This document shows positions 20,865 to 29,780 of a stretch of DNA of 64,000 bases, in pieces. The position numbers were made by a program, and so were the translations under genes. Each line of letters opens with the position of its first letter. Positions within the stretch are counted from its first letter, which is position 1. Source of the DNA: Paracoccus sp. R12_2. GTDB taxonomy: Bacteria; Pseudomonadota; Alphaproteobacteria; Rhodobacterales; Rhodobacteraceae. The stretch is taken from assembly GCF_017744015.1 (NCBI RefSeq), contig NZ_JAGHRA010000009.1:1-64000 (forward strand). Reading direction: 5' to 3'. A model generated the notes under the pieces. That model did no database searches and was not told the DNA's origin. It saw only the letters and a program-made list of their open reading frames with translations.

Positions 20865-21578
20865 TCAACCTGGCAGGCGCAATCCCAGCCAGTGGACTGC
20901 AAGCTTGACGCGTCCGCCGGAAAACTGACCGCCCTCTGCGGTCATCAGCAGGTTGGCATCGTCGTAGTAAGCCATCGGCGAGCCAAGCAGGCCGCGAGTC
21001 CAGGAATTCATCGATTTGCCAATCCCTTGCTCGAAGCGGTCATCGGCACCCAAGCTACCAAGCCGCCAACTGGACAAGCTGCCGGTCAAGGCCTGTGTCA
21101 CCCGCGCGGTCGCACCGATCACCACTACACCAGCGGGAATCGTCAGGCCGGTGTCGAAAACCGCACCAGCCGAGACCGAAACCTCGGCCTCGGCAATGCC
21201 GGTCAGCAATCCGGCACCGGTTTGGCCCAAGGTCAAAGCCCCTTCGACCCATCGCGTCCCGTCATGGATCGCACAGATGCCATGATCCGCAATGAAGGCG
21301 CGCATGCCCGGACCCGCCGGAACGAACACCCATCCACCATTGGACCCGATCGCGATGCGACCCGACTGGCTCACCCAAGCACCACTTGGGTTGGCGGGGA
21401 CGCCCCAGCACTGGCCATCGATCACCTGGGAAGGGGGGGTTGTGGTCGTAACGCTTTGCAGGGTCAGATTCACCAGTCCGTCAAGCCGCATCAGGGCCTC
21501 GTTGACCGTGACATGTTTCTGGGCCTGTGCAGGTTGAAGCAACGGCATCTCCAGCCGCTGGGTCTCATTCGTCGGCAT
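20865..21578 (-). CDS. DUF2793 protein at the end of the GTA cluster (tail-fibre-like)
   Basis: 237-residue protein. The N-terminal half has the DUF2793 pattern (RLEMPLLQPAQAQKHVTVNEALMRLDGLVNLTLQSV, later PANPSGAWVSQSGRIAIGSNGGWVFVPAGPGMRAFI and GTRWVEGAL); the C-terminal half is glycine- and serine-rich beta sequence. Related proteins sit at the tips of GTA and phage tails; I recall that in Rhodobacter capsulatus a protein of this domain is encoded away from the main cluster, as tail fibre. Start ATG 21578 has GGAGGATATTCA upstream and overlaps the g15 stop by 14 bases, so it is translated with g15. Confidence 0.8.
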   Translation of the reverse strand: MPTNETQRLEMPLLQPAQAQKHVTVNEALMRLDGLVNLTLQSVTTTTPPSQVIDGQCWGVPANPSGAWVSQSGRIAIGSNGGWVFVPAGPGMRAFIADHGICAIHDGTRWVEGALTLGQTGAGLLTGIAEAEVSVSAGAVFDTGLTIPAGVVVIGATARVTQALTGSLSSWRLGSLGADDRFEQGIGKSMNSWTRGLLGSPMAYYDDANLLMTAEGGQFSGGRVKLAVHWLGLRLPG

Positions 21579-24500
21579 TGAATATCCTCCTGACAAACGG
21601 TCCGATCCCGTACTGGTCTGACAACTGTGCAACCTCGACCGCATAGGCGCCGCCGCCGTTGATCGCCTGCCAGATATCGACCGGGATGACATATTCTGGT
21701 GCGCCCAGTTGCACCTCATGCAGAGTCGCGCCGAACTGGATGACGCGCAGCAAATAGGCTTCGCGCGTTTCGTTCAGCGGGACATCGGGTCCGTCCCAAC
21801 TGTCGCCATCGATCCGGGTGCGGCGAATCCAACTGACCCGACGCCCTGCTGTTCGAAGATGGCACGGCGCATACGGTCTCAACCCTGCCCCGCGGATCTC
21901 TGTCGTCACCGCACGATAGCTGGAATCGTCGGGCGAACGCGATGCCGGCCCAATTCTCCAGAATCGCTCTTGTCCGCGTGCGCCAGGTGGCAGCACAACC
22001 TGCTTGGGCGCGCCGTCCAGCAACACGATCATGCTATCCGCCGGCCATGCCGCGGGCATCATGGAATCCGTGCCCGCCTGGCCTCGCAACCGCGAACTGA
22101 TTTCCCAAACTCCGTTACCTCGGGGTTGGGCGCTTGCGAACTGAATGATTTCCCAGTTGCCTGACGTCCCGTCCCCGATCGCCATGACGTTCGCACCAGC
22201 CAGCAGGGCGCGCTGCGTGACTGATCGCAGATCGTCCGATTTCAGCTGAATTCGCAGCGCGTTTCCCCGGTCGAACAATCCCGGCCTGGCCCATGGCAAC
22301 GCATTTTGGGTCCGTCCGATCACGGCGCGGCGGTTCAGCGTCAGGTTCAGATCATACCCCCCCTCGGGCTCGACCGAAACATAGGCTGCGACGGTGCCCG
22401 GCCACGGTTTTGCCGTGACCGCCAGATAGGGTGCATGCGGCACCTCATCGCCTCGCAGCAGCGGCAGATCCAGAAACAGCGGCATCACCGGCATCGGCGG
22501 AACATAGCGGCGGATCGATGGCTCCTCCTCATTGGTCAACGCCGGTCGATAGACGCCAGAATCCACCCGCACGGCATCCACCGTCGCCGCGCCGGCGCGT
22601 TCGACGCGATCGATACGCCACCGGCTGGTCTCGATGCCGTCGCGGCGCAGCCGAACGACGTCGCCCGGTCCCAGGTGACCTTGCGAAGGTGGCAACGCGA
22701 AACGCGCCGTGTCGCGCGACACCGTCGCCTCGACCAGCCATCGTTCGGCGATCGCCCTCCCCTCGGCACGCGTTAGCACCAAGGGAAATTCGCTGTCGGT
22801 CACGGACTCTTGGTCAGCATCCGGAAGACTGGTCTCTGCTGTTGCCACGGAATAGTCGGCACCAGCCGCGACATGCGTCAAACGCAGGCGTCCGGCAATC
22901 TCAGGTTCGGGTGCGCGCACCGTTTCCAAACCACTGACGTCATCAGAAATTGCCAGATGGTCGGCCCCGATTTCGGCCCTGGCCAACCCATCGCGCATGA
23001 CAAAGCGCAACACACCGTCACGCTCGATCGCATCAAACCCATAGGCCAGCATCAAGGGTTGCAACGCGGCGCGACCGCTTTGGCCGCCCTGCAAGGCAAA
23101 ACCACGAACGACACCCGACATCCCCGACACGTCGAAGGATTGAACCCCTGAGAATCTGCAGATGTCAGCCACCACAGCGCTCAGCATCACAGCCCCGGCC
23201 CTGCCGTTCAACCAGTGCCCACGTTCCCAGGCAGGGCCGTCCGACCACAAGTCCGCGCGTGCCGGAAATGCAGGATATGGACGCGCATCCCAACACCAGA
23301 CATGCGCGCGTCCAAGATCCAGCATGGCCACGCCGTCGTCGTTGACCGGATTGTTGCCCGGCACCGACCAATAGGCGGCGACCGCATGAACATAAGCCGC
23401 CTGGATGGCGTCGTCACGCTGACCGGTCGAGAAATACGGCAGCACGCTTTCCGAACTCATTGCATCCAGAAACTTGTTGGGCTGGTTCGTGGCCTTGTTC
23501 AACGCCGCACAGCCGTATTCTGTGAACCAGATCGGCTTGGAACCTGGAACCCACCCGGTCGCCTCGCGCGATCGCACCCCTTCCGGCCGGTCGAAATGCA
23601 GGTTTTGCCACCAGCTTGCCATGTCCTTGTAGCGCCATACCCACGCTTCGTCATACTGACCATCGGTGATCGGCGTGCGGATCTGGGCATCGCGATCGGC
23701 CTCGCTGGCATAGTACCAGTCATATCCCTCGCCACCGCAGACATTGGCTTGAAGATAGTCGGGGTTGTCGATGCGACCCCAATGCGCGTCCAGATGATCC
23801 TCGCCATCCCGCCAGTCCGACAACGGCATGTAGTTGTCGATGCCGATGAAGTCGATATTCTCATCCGACCACAGCGGATCCAGATGGAAGTACAGTTCAC
23901 CGTTTCCGGGATGATGGCCGAAATACTCGGACCAGTCCGCCGCATATCCGATCTTCACATCCGGTCCCAGAATTGCGCGCACATCCGATGCCAGCCGCCT
24001 GAGCTGTGCGACGGCGGGATAGCTGTTCTGCGGTCCACGAATCTGCGTCATGCCGACCATCTCGGAACCGATCACGAACGCATCTATGCCGCCCGCTGCC
24101 GCACAGAGATGTGCATAGTGCAGGATAAACCTGCGATAGGACCATTCGTCAGGCCCGTGATAGACGATGGTGTCGTCGGAACGGGAAAAATCATCCGCCT
24201 CGGCCTCTCCGAAGAATGACGCGACCTGATCGACGGCAGCCTGTGTGAGATCGGAAGAACCGGACCTTCCGGGCGCCAAGGGCGTCGTGATCCGCCCTCG
24301 CCATGGCATCACCGGCTGCTCTGCACCACCATACGGATCGGAAAGACCATTCCCGGCTAGCTGCTCCATCAGGATGAAAGGATAGAAGACCGCACGTCGT
24401 CCGCTTTCCTCGATCGTGCGCAGGGCCTCGATCACCGAGCGATCGCACGGCGTGCCGCCATAGATCGGTCGTCCATCGACCCGCGACACCTCTTGCGCTT

Positions 24501-25449
24501 GACCGCGCGCGATTCCACCCGCGCGCCACGGCATCTCGCTGCCCTCGGCATCGACCTGTTCAACCTTGGGGCGCAGGCTGCAGTGATCGATGCGAAGATC
24601 GTCGCCGAACCACGACACGACCAGGGACACCGACCCGACATTCGGAAGCTCGCGCCCCATCACATCCATGGAAGCACTGAAATCGGTCCCGCCCATCGGC
24701 GTATTGACATTGACCGAACGCGTCTCGCCCAGACCAAGATCTTCAGTGACCGCCGTAGTCGCCAGCGAATATTCTCCGGTTCCCGGGATCAGCGCCACCG
24801 CGCGCACATCGCTGCACAGGCCGCTGCCGTGCTGGGCCGGGCAGGTCACTTCGAAGCTCAGCTGCGGCATACGGTTGCCCCAGCGCTCAAGGCTCAGATC
24901 CTCAAGGACCACATAGGCCACGCCGCGATAGGCAGGGGCATTCTCGCCCTCATGGGCCGAGATGGCCGGATCGGGCATCTGCGCCTCAATGCCCCGATAG
25001 ACGCGCATGTTCAATTCAGAAGCCGAGACCTCCTCGCCATCAGCCCAAACACGCCCGACCCCAAGAATATGTCCTTCGCAAAGCGCCAGCGCCACCGACA
25101 GTCGATAGCTGATCTGCGTCACCTTGGGCTGCGGCGCGCCCTTGCCGCCACCGCCTTCGCTACTGCGGATCTCGGCTAGGGGCGAGGACCAGATGACATG
25201 GCCCGGCACCCGCATCTGTCCCCAGATACGCGGGATCGGCGCGCCCTCGCCCGCTGTCTGCAACCTCAGCCGGTCGATCCGGCCCGTCTCGACGGCTTTC
25301 GAGCCGCCGCCCAGAAGACGCTGGTCAATGGCCCGGCCCACCGTCGCGCCAATGGCGCGACCAATGACCGCACCCGACAAACCCAGAAAGGCACCGCCGA
25401 AGCCGCCTCCGATGGATGCACCCACTGCCGACAGCACAATCGTCGCCAT
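21565..25449 (-). CDS. g15: GTA baseplate 'megatron' / host-specificity tail protein (g15)
   Basis: 1294-residue baseplate protein, the largest in the cluster. It opens with a glycine-rich hydrophobic segment (ATIVLSAVGASIGGGFGGAFLGLSGAVIGR) that can enter a membrane. A TIM-barrel-like glycosidase fold follows at about 420-760 (YFGHHPGNGELYFHLDPLWSDENIDFIGIDNYMPLSDW; WFTEYGCAALNKATNQPNKF), then a phage-tail module (about 800-1250). In Rhodobacter capsulatus GTA this protein forms the tip and delivers DNA through the cell envelope. The ATG at 25449 has AGGAGACC upstream. No internal stop or frameshift is seen. It is preceded by g14 with a 22-base gap. Confidence 0.93.
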   Translation of the reverse strand: MATIVLSAVGASIGGGFGGAFLGLSGAVIGRAIGATVGRAIDQRLLGGGSKAVETGRIDRLRLQTAGEGAPIPRIWGQMRVPGHVIWSSPLAEIRSSEGGGGKGAPQPKVTQISYRLSVALALCEGHILGVGRVWADGEEVSASELNMRVYRGIEAQMPDPAISAHEGENAPAYRGVAYVVLEDLSLERWGNRMPQLSFEVTCPAQHGSGLCSDVRAVALIPGTGEYSLATTAVTEDLGLGETRSVNVNTPMGGTDFSASMDVMGRELPNVGSVSLVVSWFGDDLRIDHCSLRPKVEQVDAEGSEMPWRAGGIARGQAQEVSRVDGRPIYGGTPCDRSVIEALRTIEESGRRAVFYPFILMEQLAGNGLSDPYGGAEQPVMPWRGRITTPLAPGRSGSSDLTQAAVDQVASFFGEAEADDFSRSDDTIVYHGPDEWSYRRFILHYAHLCAAAGGIDAFVIGSEMVGMTQIRGPQNSYPAVAQLRRLASDVRAILGPDVKIGYAADWSEYFGHHPGNGELYFHLDPLWSDENIDFIGIDNYMPLSDWRDGEDHLDAHWGRIDNPDYLQANVCGGEGYDWYYASEADRDAQIRTPITDGQYDEAWVWRYKDMASWWQNLHFDRPEGVRSREATGWVPGSKPIWFTEYGCAALNKATNQPNKFLDAMSSESVLPYFSTGQRDDAIQAAYVHAVAAYWSVPGNNPVNDDGVAMLDLGRAHVWCWDARPYPAFPARADLWSDGPAWERGHWLNGRAGAVMLSAVVADICRFSGVQSFDVSGMSGVVRGFALQGGQSGRAALQPLMLAYGFDAIERDGVLRFVMRDGLARAEIGADHLAISDDVSGLETVRAPEPEIAGRLRLTHVAAGADYSVATAETSLPDADQESVTDSEFPLVLTRAEGRAIAERWLVEATVSRDTARFALPPSQGHLGPGDVVRLRRDGIETSRWRIDRVERAGAATVDAVRVDSGVYRPALTNEEEPSIRRYVPPMPVMPLFLDLPLLRGDEVPHAPYLAVTAKPWPGTVAAYVSVEPEGGYDLNLTLNRRAVIGRTQNALPWARPGLFDRGNALRIQLKSDDLRSVTQRALLAGANVMAIGDGTSGNWEIIQFASAQPRGNGVWEISSRLRGQAGTDSMMPAAWPADSMIVLLDGAPKQVVLPPGARGQERFWRIGPASRSPDDSSYRAVTTEIRGAGLRPYAPCHLRTAGRRVSWIRRTRIDGDSWDGPDVPLNETREAYLLRVIQFGATLHEVQLGAPEYVIPVDIWQAINGGGAYAVEVAQLSDQYGIGPFVRRIFNADE

Positions 25450-25471
25450 TGCGGTCTCCTCAAGTTGTTCG

Positions 25472-25906
25472 TCATGGAAAGCGGAATCTGGCAGCAATCC
25501 GTTGCCGCCAGGGACTGGTCAGTTGGCTTTCGATCACGCCATGATGTGTATAGGCGTGTATGAACCGCGCCGGATCTTGCGCCACCGAGACGATGCCAAG
25601 ATGCTTGGCAACCGCACCCTGGCGCATTCGGAACAGCAGGACCTGCCCTTCACCGAAAGGATCTGTCCGCGCGATGGGCACGAGATGCCGCGCCGCCCCG
25701 GCCAGGAGCGGTTCGTCCGCGCGGAATTCTCCCCAGTCGGGCGTGTATTCGGGCGTCGCCTCGGGCTCACATCCATAGAGTGATCGCCAAATACCTCGGA
25801 TCAGGCCCAGACAATCCGCACCCGCAGCCTGCACGCTGGCCTGATGCACATACGGCGTTCCGATCCAGCCGCGCGCGATCGCCACCACCGTGTCGCCATC
25901 ACCCAT
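25472..25906 (-). CDS. g14: GTA NlpC/P60 peptidase (g14)
   Basis: 144-residue cysteine peptidase expected to cut peptidoglycan stem peptides so that the tail can cross the wall. The catalytic cysteine lies in GADCLGLIRGIWRSLYG, histidine in KHLGIVS and a further polar residue in HAYTHHGVIES; the ending SPWRQRIAARFRFP is typical of phage NlpC/P60 tail proteins. The ATG at 25906 has GAGGG six bases upstream; a GTG at 25921 is an alternative. It overlaps the g13 end by eight bases. Confidence 0.92.
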   Translation of the reverse strand: MGDGDTVVAIARGWIGTPYVHQASVQAAGADCLGLIRGIWRSLYGCEPEATPEYTPDWGEFRADEPLLAGAARHLVPIARTDPFGEGQVLLFRMRQGAVAKHLGIVSVAQDPARFIHAYTHHGVIESQLTSPWRQRIAARFRFP

Positions 25907-26732
25907 TTCGACCCTCGGCACCCGGGGCCATCAACCAGTCTTCGCTTGGCAAATGTGGAAAGCCGCGAAAGTTCAGGAAGTTGGCGAACTTCTTCTGGCA
26001 CGTGTCGGCGCGCTTGTCGCAACCTGTGGTCAGGCGAAGACGGTCGCCCACCCGGGGCAGTATCGCCATCGCCTGCCACAGTTCGATCTCTCGCCCTCCG
26101 CCCGACAACGAAATGTCATTCTTGACCACCCCGCCCAAACCCTTCGCGGGACCATCAAGAACCAGCAAGGATCCGCGTTCGAACCAACCATTCGTGAAGT
26201 TTCCGAACGAGGCAAAGCGCAGGATCCGACCCTCGTCCAGCCCCTCGACAGCGACAGTTTCGCGCCATCTGTCGTCGGTCAGGTCAAGCTTGCAGCACCC
26301 ATCCCCAAGCCGGGCCGAGCAGCGTGGATGATACACCCGGCCCTGCGCCGCATTCAGCGGTTCGGACAGCCCCCGCAATTCGGCACGGAAAGCACCGTTC
26401 CCTCGCGAGACCTCGCCCAAGGATCCAGCAAAGATCAGCGTCCGTTCACGAGGGTCGTTCCAATCGACTTCCCACATCCGCAGCGTCGCGCCGTCCCAAA
26501 GCCCGGCCAGCAGGTCACGTTCGGTGATTGCATCATCCGACAACGCGCCTGCAGCCTCAGAATTGTCCACCGACAGGCCCGACCCCTGCACCAGTGCCCG
26601 CGCACTCATGCCGTGATCCGGCCGGAACAGGATACCGTCGAATTCAAGCCGTGCATCGTGATCAGTGAACCCCAGAACAACGCTATCACGCCTCTGAATG
26701 GCCCAGGCCCGACAAATCGTCGTTGTGGTCAT
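25899..26732 (-). CDS. g13: GTA baseplate hub protein, DUF2163 / BR0599 family (g13)
   Basis: 277-residue tail hub protein. The N-terminal DUF2163 region (about 1-160: CRAWAIQRRDSVVLGFTDHDARLEFDG) is followed by a C-terminal domain with four to five conserved cysteines: HPRCSARLGDGCC and GCDKRADTCQKKFANFLNFRGFPHLP. From memory of the Rhodobacter capsulatus GTA structure, the hub carries an iron-sulfur cluster, which these cysteines would bind. It overlaps g12 by four bases at its start and g14 by eight at its end. Confidence 0.92.
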   Translation of the reverse strand: MTTTTICRAWAIQRRDSVVLGFTDHDARLEFDGILFRPDHGMSARALVQGSGLSVDNSEAAGALSDDAITERDLLAGLWDGATLRMWEVDWNDPRERTLIFAGSLGEVSRGNGAFRAELRGLSEPLNAAQGRVYHPRCSARLGDGCCKLDLTDDRWRETVAVEGLDEGRILRFASFGNFTNGWFERGSLLVLDGPAKGLGGVVKNDISLSGGGREIELWQAMAILPRVGDRLRLTTGCDKRADTCQKKFANFLNFRGFPHLPSEDWLMAPGAEGRNG

Positions 26733-27361
26733 ATCCGCACCTCGACCACAGGTATCTGCGGGATCTCGCCGGCGTGGAACGAGGCGACGGAAACCGCGAT
26801 CCGATCGGTGTCGAACCTGACGGGAACGTCGTATTCATAGCCTGCAGAAACGCGTGCGCCGGGTTCAGGGGGCACGCGAAACGTGACGACACCGGTGCCA
26901 AAATCGACATCATAGTCGATGTCCGGATAACGTTCGACGCCGCCCACGCCCGCGCGGACCGTGTCGCGCACCGGCTTTGTCACGGGCCGCTGGTATTTCG
27001 CCGGTCCCGAAGAATAGGACTTGATCAGCTGGAAGCTGACGGTGTTGCCGTCGCCCCGTGCGATTTCCTGATCGTCGAAGACTGGTTCCTTCGACGGAAC
27101 GCAGCTCTTGAAGTCCGACCAATCCTTCCACCGAAACCCGTGCAACTGTCCTGCCCGGGCTTCGAAAAACGCCACAAGCGCCGCAAGATCGTCCAGCGAG
27201 CGCAATCCCATTCCGGCGTCAAAGCGGCGGCGCGCATGTGCCCATGGCGTGTTGCGTTCCTCGAAACCGCTGGCCAGCGCGACGATCTCGGTTCTTCGTT
27301 CCGGTCCCCCGATCGATCCGAACGACAGGTTCGCGGGGAATCTGACCTCATGAAATGCCAT
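26729..27361 (-). CDS. g12: GTA distal tail protein, DUF2460 (g12)
   Basis: 210-residue tail protein of DUF2460 (TIGR02217). It begins MAFHEVRFPANLSFGSIGGPERRTEIV, has the repeated family phrase HARRRFDAGMGLRSLDDLAALVAFFEARAGQLHGFRWKDWSDFKSC, and ends with PVRFDTDRIAVSVASFHAGEIPQIPVVEVRI. It connects the tail tube to the hub. The ATG at 27361 has GGAGG eight bases upstream; the longer frame overlapping g11 was discarded. The gap to g11 is 16 bases. Confidence 0.93.
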   Translation of the reverse strand: MAFHEVRFPANLSFGSIGGPERRTEIVALASGFEERNTPWAHARRRFDAGMGLRSLDDLAALVAFFEARAGQLHGFRWKDWSDFKSCVPSKEPVFDDQEIARGDGNTVSFQLIKSYSSGPAKYQRPVTKPVRDTVRAGVGGVERYPDIDYDVDFGTGVVTFRVPPEPGARVSAGYEYDVPVRFDTDRIAVSVASFHAGEIPQIPVVEVRI

Positions 27362-27377
27362 TTCTGCCTCCTCGCAC

Positions 27378-28034
27378 TCAGGCGTTGCGATCGCCGCGCG
27401 CCAGCGCGCGGCCCAATTGCGCCGCGATCTGCGACTGGCTGCGCTGGAAACCTGCGACATCAGGCGTGCTGACATTGATGGTGACATTGACGGGCCTGGC
27501 AGCCCCGCCCGCCGCCGCAACGCCAAGACGGCCATCCGCGCCACGCCGCAGAGGCATGATCGCCTCGGGGCCGGCCTCGCCCATCAATCCCGTGGCGCCG
27601 CGCATCGGAAAATGCGTGGGCTCGGCGACGACACCCCCCTTTGCGAATGGCATCACACGCCCCTGCACAAATGCACCGCCTTGCGCAAAGGGCAGCGCGC
27701 CGGACAGCATCCCGGTCACGCCCCCCGCCAAGGATCCTGCCAAGGCACTTTCCACCGGCTTCATCGCGATCGAAAAAACGGTGTCCGCAATCTGCCGCCC
27801 GATGCCTCTCAGCGCGTCCGACAGCTTCTGCCCATCGAAGATCAAGCCATCAAAGGCCCGACGCAGGCCAGTTTCGATGCCCGAGCTCAAGCTGCCGACC
27901 TCGCGCGTGGTAAACACCATCGACTGCCGAAGCCGCGCCAACTCGGCCTCGAATTCCGCCGTCATCCGGCTGGTCTGACCGAACCCTTCATCCACCTGGT
28001 CCAGCGTGGTTCCGAAACCGTCCTTGTTCGCCAT
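27378..28034 (-). CDS. g11: GTA tail tape-measure protein (g11)
   Basis: 218-residue tape-measure protein that sets tail length. The N-terminal third is helical (VDEGFGQTSRMTAEFEAELARLRQSM), the middle has hydrophobic glycine/alanine-rich stretches (ESALAGSLAGGVTGMLSGALPFAQGGAF), and the C-terminal part carries the lambda-type tape-measure phrase GLMGEAGPEAIMPLRRGADGRLGV. Its shortness agrees with the short tails of GTA particles. It follows g10.1 by 18 bases. Confidence 0.92.
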   Translation of the reverse strand: MANKDGFGTTLDQVDEGFGQTSRMTAEFEAELARLRQSMVFTTREVGSLSSGIETGLRRAFDGLIFDGQKLSDALRGIGRQIADTVFSIAMKPVESALAGSLAGGVTGMLSGALPFAQGGAFVQGRVMPFAKGGVVAEPTHFPMRGATGLMGEAGPEAIMPLRRGADGRLGVAAAGGAARPVNVTINVSTPDVAGFQRSQSQIAAQLGRALARGDRNA

Positions 28035-28052
28035 GATGATGGCCCCCGATTG

Positions 28053-28289
28053 TCAGTTGTCCTTGTTGCCGGATGGCTCGGTCATCGGCCTGTCCGGGTA
28101 TCGGGCGGCCAATTCGGCCAGCCGACCACGTGTCATTGCCGGGGGTCCGGCCTCGATGCCCAGCATCAGGGCCAGTTCTGCCGGTGTCAGCGACCAGAAC
28201 TGATCCGGTCGCAGACCCAGCCCCCGCAATCCGGCCTGCATCAGGCCGGACCAGTCCAGCCCGCCCTTCGCCCCGTCACTGCGCGTCAT
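28053..28289 (-). CDS. g10.1: GTA tail assembly chaperone-like small protein (g10.1)
   Basis: 78-residue protein of the rcc01693 / TIGR02216 group. The pattern LDWSGLMQAGLRGLGLRPDQFWSLTPAELALMLGIEAGPPAMTRGRLAELAARYPD is diagnostic of the phage tail assembly chaperone that follows the g10 gene. It overlaps g10 by four bases (ATGA). In lambda-like phages a frameshift makes the equivalent extension protein; here it is a separate coupled gene. Confidence 0.88.
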   Translation of the reverse strand: MTRSDGAKGGLDWSGLMQAGLRGLGLRPDQFWSLTPAELALMLGIEAGPPAMTRGRLAELAARYPDRPMTEPSGNKDN

Positions 28290-28603
28290 GCGTCGATCCG
28301 AAATGCGCGTGCCAGCAACTCGGCCGCGGCGCGCCCCGCCGCGACCGGCCCGCCGCCGATCTCAGTGGTCAACAAGTCGGCTGCCCGGCCCTGCCATCCG
28401 CCGCCTCGCAGCCCGGCCACCAACACCGACAAGACGTCACGGCTTGAAAAGCGACCCGCCTCGAACCGCTCGGCGACCGCCAGCAGGCTGTCGGCGCCCA
28501 GATCATGTTCAAGTTCCGCCAGCGCGCCCAGTGTCAGCCGGGCGACATGCGGCTGACCGTCCAGCACCACCTCGACCTCGCCACGCAACGGGTTCACCAT
28601 CAC
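28286..28603 (-). CDS. g10: GTA gp10 family tail assembly protein (g10)
   Basis: 105-residue protein matching the GTA-gp10 (DUF3356) family: NPLRGEVEVVLDGQPHVARLTLGALAELEHDLGADSLLAVAERFEAGRFSSRDVLSVLVAGLRGGG. It is probably a tail assembly chaperone paired with g10.1. The start overlaps the g9 stop by four bases and the end overlaps g10.1 by four, so the three are translated as a chain. Confidence 0.9.
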   Translation of the reverse strand: MMVNPLRGEVEVVLDGQPHVARLTLGALAELEHDLGADSLLAVAERFEAGRFSSRDVLSVLVAGLRGGGWQGRAADLLTTEIGGGPVAAGRAAAELLARAFRIDA

Positions 28604-29013
28604 AGCGCCGTAAAGCCAAGCGCCCCGGCCGAAGCCATGGTCAGCTCATATGTCGCCTCGCCATTGTAGCTTCCCGAATATTCCAGCGCCGTGATCTGGA
28701 ACGGCCCTTCGACTGTGCCGAAATCCGGGATCACCACCTGGAAAAGCGGCACTTCACCGTCGAAGAATGCCTGCCGCGCCCTTGCATCGGTATCGGCGTC
28801 GCGAAACACGCCCGATCCCGAAACCGAGGCGCTGCGCATCCCGGCTCCGCCCAGCAATTCGCGCCAGCCCCCCTCGCTTTCCAGCGAAGTGACGTCCACC
28901 GTCTCGGCGTTGAAGGACAGGCGGCTTGCGCGCAGCCCGGCCACCGTCTCAAAGGCGCCATCGCCCGTCATGTCCATCTTGATCAGCAGATCGCGTCCGT
29001 TCTGTACCGCCAT
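28600..29013 (-). CDS. g9: GTA major tail protein, TP901-1 family (g9)
   Basis: 137-residue major tail tube protein. It has the TP901-1 family features AVQNGRDLLIKMDMTGDGAFETVAGLRASRLSFNAETVDVTSLESEGGWRELL and the closing ALEYSGSYNGEATYELTMASAGALGFTAL. It forms the stacked hexamer rings of the tail. It lies 12 bases after g8 and overlaps g10 by four bases. Confidence 0.93.
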   Translation of the reverse strand: MAVQNGRDLLIKMDMTGDGAFETVAGLRASRLSFNAETVDVTSLESEGGWRELLGGAGMRSASVSGSGVFRDADTDARARQAFFDGEVPLFQVVIPDFGTVEGPFQITALEYSGSYNGEATYELTMASAGALGFTAL

Positions 29014-29025
29014 GGGTCCGTCTCC

Positions 29026-29445
29026 TCAGCCCAGATCAATGCGCGCGCGGAACGTCAGATCGACCCGCCGCGCAGCCCCGTTTTCCACCCGCCGCGCCTT
29101 GGCGCGCAGGAACCACAATCCCGCCAGATGCCCGCGTTCCAGCGACATCGCGCCGTTTTCCAGCGCCTCGCTGACAGCCACCGCCGTCGCCTTGACGGCG
29201 GCAAAACCTGCGCTGTCATCGGCCCCCGACAACACCGATACGATGAAATCGTGCTGCGACCCGGATGCAGTCATGTCGCCCGCATCCCGTGTCTCCTCCG
29301 GCCCCAGCGACACGAACACGCCGCTTGGCGCATCGACCGGCATCGCATCGAAAATCGCATCGCCCACCAGCGCGGCCAATGCCGTGTCGGCGCGCAGATG
29401 CTGATAGACCGCGCCCTGCAGCGCCACCCCGGCCGCATAGCTCAT
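29026..29445 (-). CDS. g8: GTA tail terminator, DUF3168 (g8)
   Basis: 139-residue protein of family DUF3168, the tail terminator that caps the tube at the head side. Diagnostic segments are LQGAVYQHLRADTALAALVGDAIFDAMP, FVSLGPEETRDAGDMTASGSQHDFIVSVLS and the ending RRVDLTFRARIDLG. The ATG at 29445 has AGGAGGAACC upstream and overlaps the g7 stop by four bases. Confidence 0.92.
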   Translation of the reverse strand: MSYAAGVALQGAVYQHLRADTALAALVGDAIFDAMPVDAPSGVFVSLGPEETRDAGDMTASGSQHDFIVSVLSGADDSAGFAAVKATAVAVSEALENGAMSLERGHLAGLWFLRAKARRVENGAARRVDLTFRARIDLG

Positions 29446-29780
29446 GCGGGTTCCTCCTCTTTCGCGAAGCAGGTCAGCCAAAGACCAGCCGCGTCACGCT
29501 CGGCCACCGCCTCGATCCGGAACAGGCGATCCTGCAATCGCAAGCGCTGTCCCGGCAGCGGTCGGCGTGGGTCGCCCGAAGGCGCGCCACGCACGGTGAT
29601 CCGCCACGACACGACGCTTTCGGGGCCGACCTCGGCGAACCTTTCCCGTCCCGAACCCGCATTCATCTCGGCCCACAGCGTGCCAAGACGCTGCCAGACG
29701 ACGCGATACCCGCCCATGCCATCGGCCTGCCGTTCCGGGGCCTCCAACGCGAGGCGGGTGTTCAACCTCGGCACACCCAT
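29442..29780 (-). CDS. g7: GTA head-closure / head-tail adaptor protein (g7)
   Basis: 112-residue head-tail joining protein. The fold is recognisable from RLALEAPERQADGMGGYRVVWQRLGTLWAEM and SVVSWRITVRG...LPGQRLRLQDRLFRIEAVAERD. It sits between the connector (g6) and tail terminator (g8), as in HK97-like siphophages. It shares one base with the g6 stop and four with g8. Confidence 0.9.
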   Translation of the reverse strand: MGVPRLNTRLALEAPERQADGMGGYRVVWQRLGTLWAEMNAGSGRERFAEVGPESVVSWRITVRGAPSGDPRRPLPGQRLRLQDRLFRIEAVAERDAAGLWLTCFAKEEEPA

